Positions 60,253 through 64,000 of a stretch of 64,000 nt of DNA are shown here, one piece after another. The stretch comes from JADGNZ01 sp963715895 (GTDB lineage Bacteria; Acidobacteriota; Thermoanaerobaculia; Gp7-AA8), in contig OY970284.1 in the NCBI GenBank assembly GCA_963715895.1, forward strand, positions 434,001-498,000, written 5' to 3'. How positions within the stretch are numbered: position 1 is the first letter of the stretch; every line of letters starts with the position of its first letter. The position numbers and the translations under genes were made by a program. The notes beneath the pieces were generated by a model that was given only the letters and a program-made list of their open reading frames with translations, did no database searches and was not told the origin of the DNA.

Positions 60253-61191
60253 TCAATGTACGGTTGTGCTGGCAGGCGCGACCGGCGCACCGGCTTTCAG
60301 GACCGACTGCAGGTAGCGCCCCGGCAACGGATGATCGAGATACGGCGCGATGATATGCGAGGCGGCCACGAGGAGCTTGAGATCGACGGCGGTATCGATC
60401 CCCATCTTCTCCAGCATGTAGACGAGGTCCTCGGTGGCCATGTTGCCGCTGGCGCCGGGGGCGTACGGACACCCGCCGAGACCGCCCGAAGAGGCGTCGA
60501 AAGTGGCGATACCCATCTCCAGTGCCGCCAGCGTGTTCGCCAGCGCGGTGCCGCGCGTGTCGTGGAAATGCATGGCCAGCTTCGACGGCGGAATCACCTG
60601 CAGCAGGATGCCGGTCACACTCTGAACCTGAACCGGCGTCCCGACGCCGATCGTGTCGCCGACCGAGACCTCGTAGCATCCGAGGTCGAGAAGCCGGGCG
60701 CAGACCTCGAGCACTTTCTCCGGCGCGACGTCGCCCTCGTAGGGACAACCGAACGCGGTGGAGACGTAGCCGCGCACGCGCATCCCCTCGCCGCGCGCGC
60801 GCTGCACGACCGGTGCGTAGTTCTCGAACGACTCATCGATGGACATGTTGATGTTGCGCTTGTTGAAGGTCTCGGACGCCGCGGTGAAGATGGCGATCGA
60901 CTTCACGCCGGCATCCATGGCCCGCTCGAGCCCCTTCAGGTTCGGCACCAGCACCGGATAGTCGACCCCGGGGTCTTTCGGAATGTTGCGATAGACCTCG
61001 GCGGTGTCCGCCATCTGCGGCACCCACTTCGGACTGACGAACGCCCCCGCCTCGATCGTACGCAGTCCGGCGTCGGCCAGCGCGGTGATGTAGTCGATCT
61101 TCGCCTCGGTCGGGATGGTGACCTTCTCGTTCTGCAGTCCGTCGCGCGGGCCGACTTCGACGACATGGACGTGATCGAGGGTGATCTTCAT
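60253..61191 (-). CDS. mvaB: Hydroxymethylglutaryl-CoA lyase
   Basis: 312 residues, DRE-TIM barrel. VEVGPRDGLQNE is the active-site start with the Arg and Asp. AMHFHDTRGTALAN has the metal-binding His pair. GGLGGCPYAPGASGN is the HMG-CoA lyase signature with the catalytic Cys. The enzyme splits HMG-CoA to acetyl-CoA and acetoacetate at the end of leucine breakdown. The start overlaps the biotin-carrier stop by 4 bp, as expected for a leucine-degradation operon. It is divergent in function from the later thioesterase. Confidence 0.95.
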   Translation of the reverse strand: MKITLDHVHVVEVGPRDGLQNEKVTIPTEAKIDYITALADAGLRTIEAGAFVSPKWVPQMADTAEVYRNIPKDPGVDYPVLVPNLKGLERAMDAGVKSIAIFTAASETFNKRNINMSIDESFENYAPVVQRARGEGMRVRGYVSTAFGCPYEGDVAPEKVLEVCARLLDLGCYEVSVGDTIGVGTPVQVQSVTGILLQVIPPSKLAMHFHDTRGTALANTLAALEMGIATFDASSGGLGGCPYAPGASGNMATEDLVYMLEKMGIDTAVDLKLLVAASHIIAPYLDHPLPGRYLQSVLKAGAPVAPASTTVH

Positions 61192-61574
61192 GAGAGCGTC
61201 ACCAGATCCAAACCGGGTTGAACCAGCTCCCCTTCCTTGCAGTTGATCGACGCGACGACGCCGTCGGACGGCGCGGTGAGCTGGTGCTCCATCTTCATTG
61301 CCTCGAGGATCAGGAGAGAAGTGCCTTTCGTTACCTCGTCGCCCACTGCGACAAGGATCTTCAACACCACGCCCGGCATCGGCGCACTCATCGAGTGATC
61401 GCGGTGCCTGGCGCGCGCGCGCAAGCCCTTCTCAGGGGCCTCGACGAACCAGATCTCGCCGTCGTAGGAGAAGCTGATCATCGTACCGTCGATGACGAAC
61501 GGCACAAAGTGCGTGCGTCCTTCGACACGCAACTCCGCTTCGTTGCCATGTACGGCGATCAGCTCGATGTTCAC
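61188..61574 (-). CDS. Biotin/lipoyl carrier protein (BCCP-like)
   Basis: 128 residues. The C-terminal biotinyl domain has MPGVVLKILVAVGDEV and the biotinylation motif EAMKMEH (Lys about residue 94). The N-terminal 55 residues form a small beta region (MNIELIAVHGNEAELRVEG). It is a stand-alone carrier for acyl-CoA carboxylases such as methylcrotonyl-CoA carboxylase. The coupled HMG-CoA lyase supports a leucine role. The biotin carboxylase and carboxyltransferase subunits are not in this window. bioY lies 11 kb away. Confidence 0.92.
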   Translation of the reverse strand: MNIELIAVHGNEAELRVEGRTHFVPFVIDGTMISFSYDGEIWFVEAPEKGLRARARHRDHSMSAPMPGVVLKILVAVGDEVTKGTSLLILEAMKMEHQLTAPSDGVVASINCKEGELVQPGLDLVTLS

Positions 61575-61603
61575 GATTCGAGTTTATCGCGACGGGTCGG
61601 TCA

Positions 61604-62173
61604 TCACCGTGAGTACCGCGATCCCGGCGAATCGATCAGAACGCCATCGGCGCATAACGGGCAGTTCTTTTCGTCATACGTTTCGAGGTCCAGCTCCAGC
61701 AGGGAAACATACGGCGCATCGAACGGATTGTAAGTCCCGCTGCGGTTGAGGATCGAGGCGAACCCCGCCACCCAGCCGCCCAGCCCTTCCACGATGGCCG
61801 CGGTCTCGCGCGTCGACTTGCCGGTGGTCACGACGTCCTCGACGATGACAACCGGCTCTCCCAAGCCGATTCGGAAACCCCGCCGCAGCGTCATAACTCC
61901 CTCTTTCCGCTCGGTAAAAATCAAAGGCACGTCAAGAGTTTCGGCGACCGTATAACCGATGATCACGCCGCCGAGGGCGGGGGCGACGACCTTCGCGGGG
62001 AGAAAGGTGTAGGCCTTGACCGCGAGCGATTCACCGACCGCTTTGGCATTGCGGGGATTTTCGAGAAGAAGCGCGCATTGCACGTAGCTGGGGCTGTGCT
62101 TGCCTGAGGAGAGGCGGAAGTGACCAGTCAGCAATGCGCCCGTTTCGCGCAGGAGTGCGGCAACATCGATCAT
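61604..62173 (-). CDS. pyrE: Orotate phosphoribosyltransferase
   Basis: 189 residues. The PRPP-binding motif VVIVEDVVTTGKSTRET and the N-terminal SSGKHSPSYVQCALLLE match the family. It joins orotate to PRPP to make orotidine 5'-phosphate in pyrimidine synthesis. It is 29 bp upstream of the biotin-carrier gene on the same strand. It is divergent from yqeY with 38 bp between start codons. Confidence 0.94.
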   Translation of the reverse strand: MIDVAALLRETGALLTGHFRLSSGKHSPSYVQCALLLENPRNAKAVGESLAVKAYTFLPAKVVAPALGGVIIGYTVAETLDVPLIFTERKEGVMTLRRGFRIGLGEPVVIVEDVVTTGKSTRETAAIVEGLGGWVAGFASILNRSGTYNPFDAPYVSLLELDLETYDEKNCPLCADGVLIDSPGSRYSR

Positions 62174-62211
62174 GCTTGCGAGAATAGAATGACGGGAGGA
62201 GTGAGTGCAAG

Positions 62212-62661
62212 ATGGGTCAACTGACGGAGACGATTCGCGCCGAGCTTACCGCGGCAATGAAGGCGCGCGACGCCGAGAGGCTTTCCACGCTGCGCATGCT
62301 GCAGTCGGCGTTCAAATACCAGCAGATCGAATCAGGCCACGAGCTGAGCGACGAAGAGGCGCTGACCGTCATCCGCAAGGCGGTCAAGCAGCGCCTCGAT
62401 TCGATCGAGCAATACACCAAAGGCAACCGCCCCGAGCTCGCTGACAAAGAGCGGCGCGAGATGGAGCTGCTCAAAACCTGGCTCCCTCCCGAGCTGAGCG
62501 ACGAGGAGATCGAGTCCGGAATCCGCGAGATCGTCGCCTCCACCGGCGCCCAGTCGAAGAAAGACATGGGCAAGGTGATGAAGGAAGCGTCAGCGCGCTA
62601 CAAGGGGCGGGTGGATGGAAAGAAAATTCAGGAGATCGTGTCGGGGCTGCTGGGGTCGTAG
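62212..62661 (+). CDS. GatB/YqeY-domain protein
   Basis: 149 residues, the usual YqeY length. LTETIRAELTAAMKARD opens an all-helical domain; DKERREMELLKTWLPPELSD and KKDMGKVMKEASARYKGR are conserved blocks. YqeY resembles the tRNA-interacting tail of GatB, but its cellular role is not known. The ATG follows GGAGGAG. Array N begins at its stop codon. Confidence 0.92.
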   Translation: MGQLTETIRAELTAAMKARDAERLSTLRMLQSAFKYQQIESGHELSDEEALTVIRKAVKQRLDSIEQYTKGNRPELADKERREMELLKTWLPPELSDEEIESGIREIVASTGAQSKKDMGKVMKEASARYKGRVDGKKIQEIVSGLLGS

Positions 62662-63066
62662 GTTGCCGGGTTGCTAGGGTCCTAGGTTGCTGGGTTGCTG
62701 GGTTGCTGGGTTGCTGAGTTGCTGGGTTGCTGAGGCAAACGAGTGCGTATTGCCGGCGAAGCCGGCTTAAGATCGATAGGGGGAGCGAAGATCGACACCG
62801 TTTCTGTCGCCCGCTAAAGCGGGCTCGGAAAAATTTAAAGGCTCGCATTACCCCCGGCTGAAGCCGAGGCTGAAGCCGAGGGCTACGGATCTTAAGCCAG
62901 CTTCGCTGGCACAAGACGGTCAGCGGTGGAGGAGACAACGTTTCCGGGAGCCGTACTTGGAACCTTGACTCCAACGCAACGTGTCAACTCAGCAACTCAG
63001 CAACTCAGCATCCCAGAAACCCAGAAACCGACAACCGACAACCGACAACCGACAACCGACAACCGA
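62661..63066. repeat. Composite inverted array N
   Basis: Outer arms: TTGCTGGG words at 62661-62733, and CAACTCAG words at 62984-63023. Inside are arms TGCCGGCGAAGCCGGCTTAA (62751) and TTAAGCCAGCTTCGCTGGCA (62892), extended by GATC on the inner side of each. A small perfect hairpin GCCCGCTAAAGCGGGC (62809-62824) lies within. A one-sided run of AACCGAC words (63024-63066) ends 7 bp before the moeB ATG. Three word families meet here. No gene is seen in the 412 bp. Confidence 0.85.
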
Positions 63067-63073
63067 GTCAACC

Positions 63074-64000
63074 ATGCTTACCCCCTCCGAACGCGCCCGC
63101 TATGCACGGCATCTCATCCTCCCCGAGGTTGGTGAGGCGGGGCAGGAAAAGCTCAAGGCGGGGTCGGTGCTGGTCGTCGGTGCAGGGGGGCTGGGAAGTC
63201 CGGTAGGCCTTTATCTCGCCGCCGCGGGCGTCGGGCGCATCGGTCTCGTCGACTTCGATGATGTCGATGCCAGCAACCTCCATCGCCAAGTTCTATACGG
63301 CACCTCGGACGTGGGCCGGCCGAAGCTCGAGGCGGCGCAGGCGCGGCTGCAGGATCTCAATCCCGACATCGCCATCGAAACGCACGGCGCGGCGCTGACG
63401 TCGGAGAACGCGCTGGCCATCATCGCCAACTACGACGTGATCGTCGACGGCACCGACAACTTCGCCACCCGCTATCTCGTCAACGACGCCTGCGTTCTCG
63501 TCGGCAAGCCGAACGTTTACGGATCGATCTTCCGCTTCGAGGGTCAGGCCTCCGTGTTCGCGGCTGAGGAAGGGCCGTGCTACCGCTGCCTCTACCCGGA
63601 GCCGCCACCGCCCCACCTCGTGCCGTCATGCGCGGAAGGGGGCGTCCTCGGCGTCTTGCCCGGCGTCATCGGCACGATACAGGCGACCGAGGCGATCAAG
63701 CTGATTACCGGCATCGGCGAGACGCTCATCGGCCGCCTATTGCTCTTCGACGCGCTCCGGATGTCGTTCCGCACGTTGCGGCTGAAGGAGCAGCACGATC
63801 AACACGCGGCGATCACCGGCCTCATCGACTACGACCAGTTCTGCAACCCCGCGAATCTGAATGAGGTCACGCACCTGGCGGAGGGGGTGATCGCCGTCGA
63901 CGTCCGGGAGCCGTACGAATGGGATGCAGGGCACATCGACGGCGCCCGTCTCATTCCGCTCGGCGAGCTGCCGAATCGCCTCGACGAGCTACCGCGCGAC
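63074..64000 (+). CDS. MoeB/ThiF-type adenylyltransferase with rhodanese domain, 3' end cut by window edge
   Basis: 309 residues are visible from the ATG at 63074. The E1-like domain has VLVVGAGGLGSPVGLYL (ATP), GLVDFDDVDASNLHRQ, DGTDNFATRYLVND, and CAEGGVLGVLPGVIG with the usual active Cys. One Zn pair is present (CYRC). The second pair, usually just before the rhodanese domain, is missing: the linker runs LKEQHDQHAAITGLIDYDQF. A rhodanese domain begins at AVDVREPYEWDAGHI and runs off the window. Such fusions adenylate and sulfurate ThiS/MoaD-type carriers. Confidence 0.9.
   Translation, partial: MLTPSERARYARHLILPEVGEAGQEKLKAGSVLVVGAGGLGSPVGLYLAAAGVGRIGLVDFDDVDASNLHRQVLYGTSDVGRPKLEAAQARLQDLNPDIAIETHGAALTSENALAIIANYDVIVDGTDNFATRYLVNDACVLVGKPNVYGSIFRFEGQASVFAAEEGPCYRCLYPEPPPPHLVPSCAEGGVLGVLPGVIGTIQATEAIKLITGIGETLIGRLLLFDALRMSFRTLRLKEQHDQHAAITGLIDYDQFCNPANLNEVTHLAEGVIAVDVREPYEWDAGHIDGARLIPLGELPNRLDELPRD

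Noticed and set aside
6558..63066. Arrays as CRISPRs
   Set aside because: Units are 7-8 bp without unique spacers, arms are mirrored, and no cas genes are present.

Overview
The window is a GC-rich bacterial chromosome segment with short intergenic gaps, many secreted metallopeptidases, a two-domain MprF, RlpA/SPOR, FtsB, prepilins and standard housekeeping genes (ndk, purB, gltX, pyrE, rph, yqeY, tyrA). This gene mix, with M14/M28 peptidases, YfhO-type membrane proteins and signal-peptide amidases, suggests Acidobacteriota (possibly a Thermoanaerobaculia-like lineage). That is an inference from gene style; there is no rRNA or marker phylogeny here.

Layout. 1-3.4 kb: leftward group of multicopper oxidase, small secreted protein and a Sco1-type copper chaperone (cut by the window edge). 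3.7-15.3 kb: M14 peptidase, TetR regulator, divergent sensor kinase, ndk, rlpA, purB, ftsB, and a PSMA-like M28 peptidase. 15.4-17 kb: an isolated, more A/T-rich ATPase fused to a TOPRIM-like (DUF4435-like) domain, a probable defence gene. 17.5-25.6 kb: unknown membrane protein, mprF, an amidase broken by seven +1 insertions, and a PLP enzyme. 25.6-29.5 kb: leftward cluster of nucleotidyltransferase, metallophosphoesterase, EgtB-like enzyme and Fe/Mn superoxide dismutase. 29.9-33 kb: M28 peptidase, lipoprotein, tyrA. 33.3-42.6 kb: five large membrane proteins of GT-C/YfhO type, including two tandem paralogue pairs. 42.7-50.1 kb: rph, secreted M15-like protein, MMPL transporter, bioY. 50.1-51.5 kb: a complete IS4-family element with terminal repeats and target duplication. 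51.6-56.3 kb: three prepilins, gltX, and a fur-FTR1 iron operon behind a palindromic operator candidate. 56.4-64 kb: an unusual SPFH-phosphodiesterase-TPR protein, then a leftward run from pyrE through a biotin carrier, HMG-CoA lyase and thioesterase, then yqeY and a MoeB-rhodanese protein running off the right edge.

The most striking feature is not a protein. About fifteen short loci share one architecture: a tandem array of a 7-8 bp word, a short loop, then a tandem array of the complementary word, making a large hairpin or cruciform. The word differs between loci (GTTGTCG, TTGCTGGG, GAATGTT, TTAGCTC, CGGGAGT and others) but the design is constant. The arrays often begin or end within a few bases of a start or stop codon, lie between convergent, co-directional and divergent genes alike, and in several cases supply the first or last residues of a protein or an in-frame insertion. 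A separate array of thirteen 21-bp repeats, each centred on a small palindrome, follows tyrA. A third class (29-bp perfect arms flanking a conserved core) occurs twice, one copy being split by the IS element.
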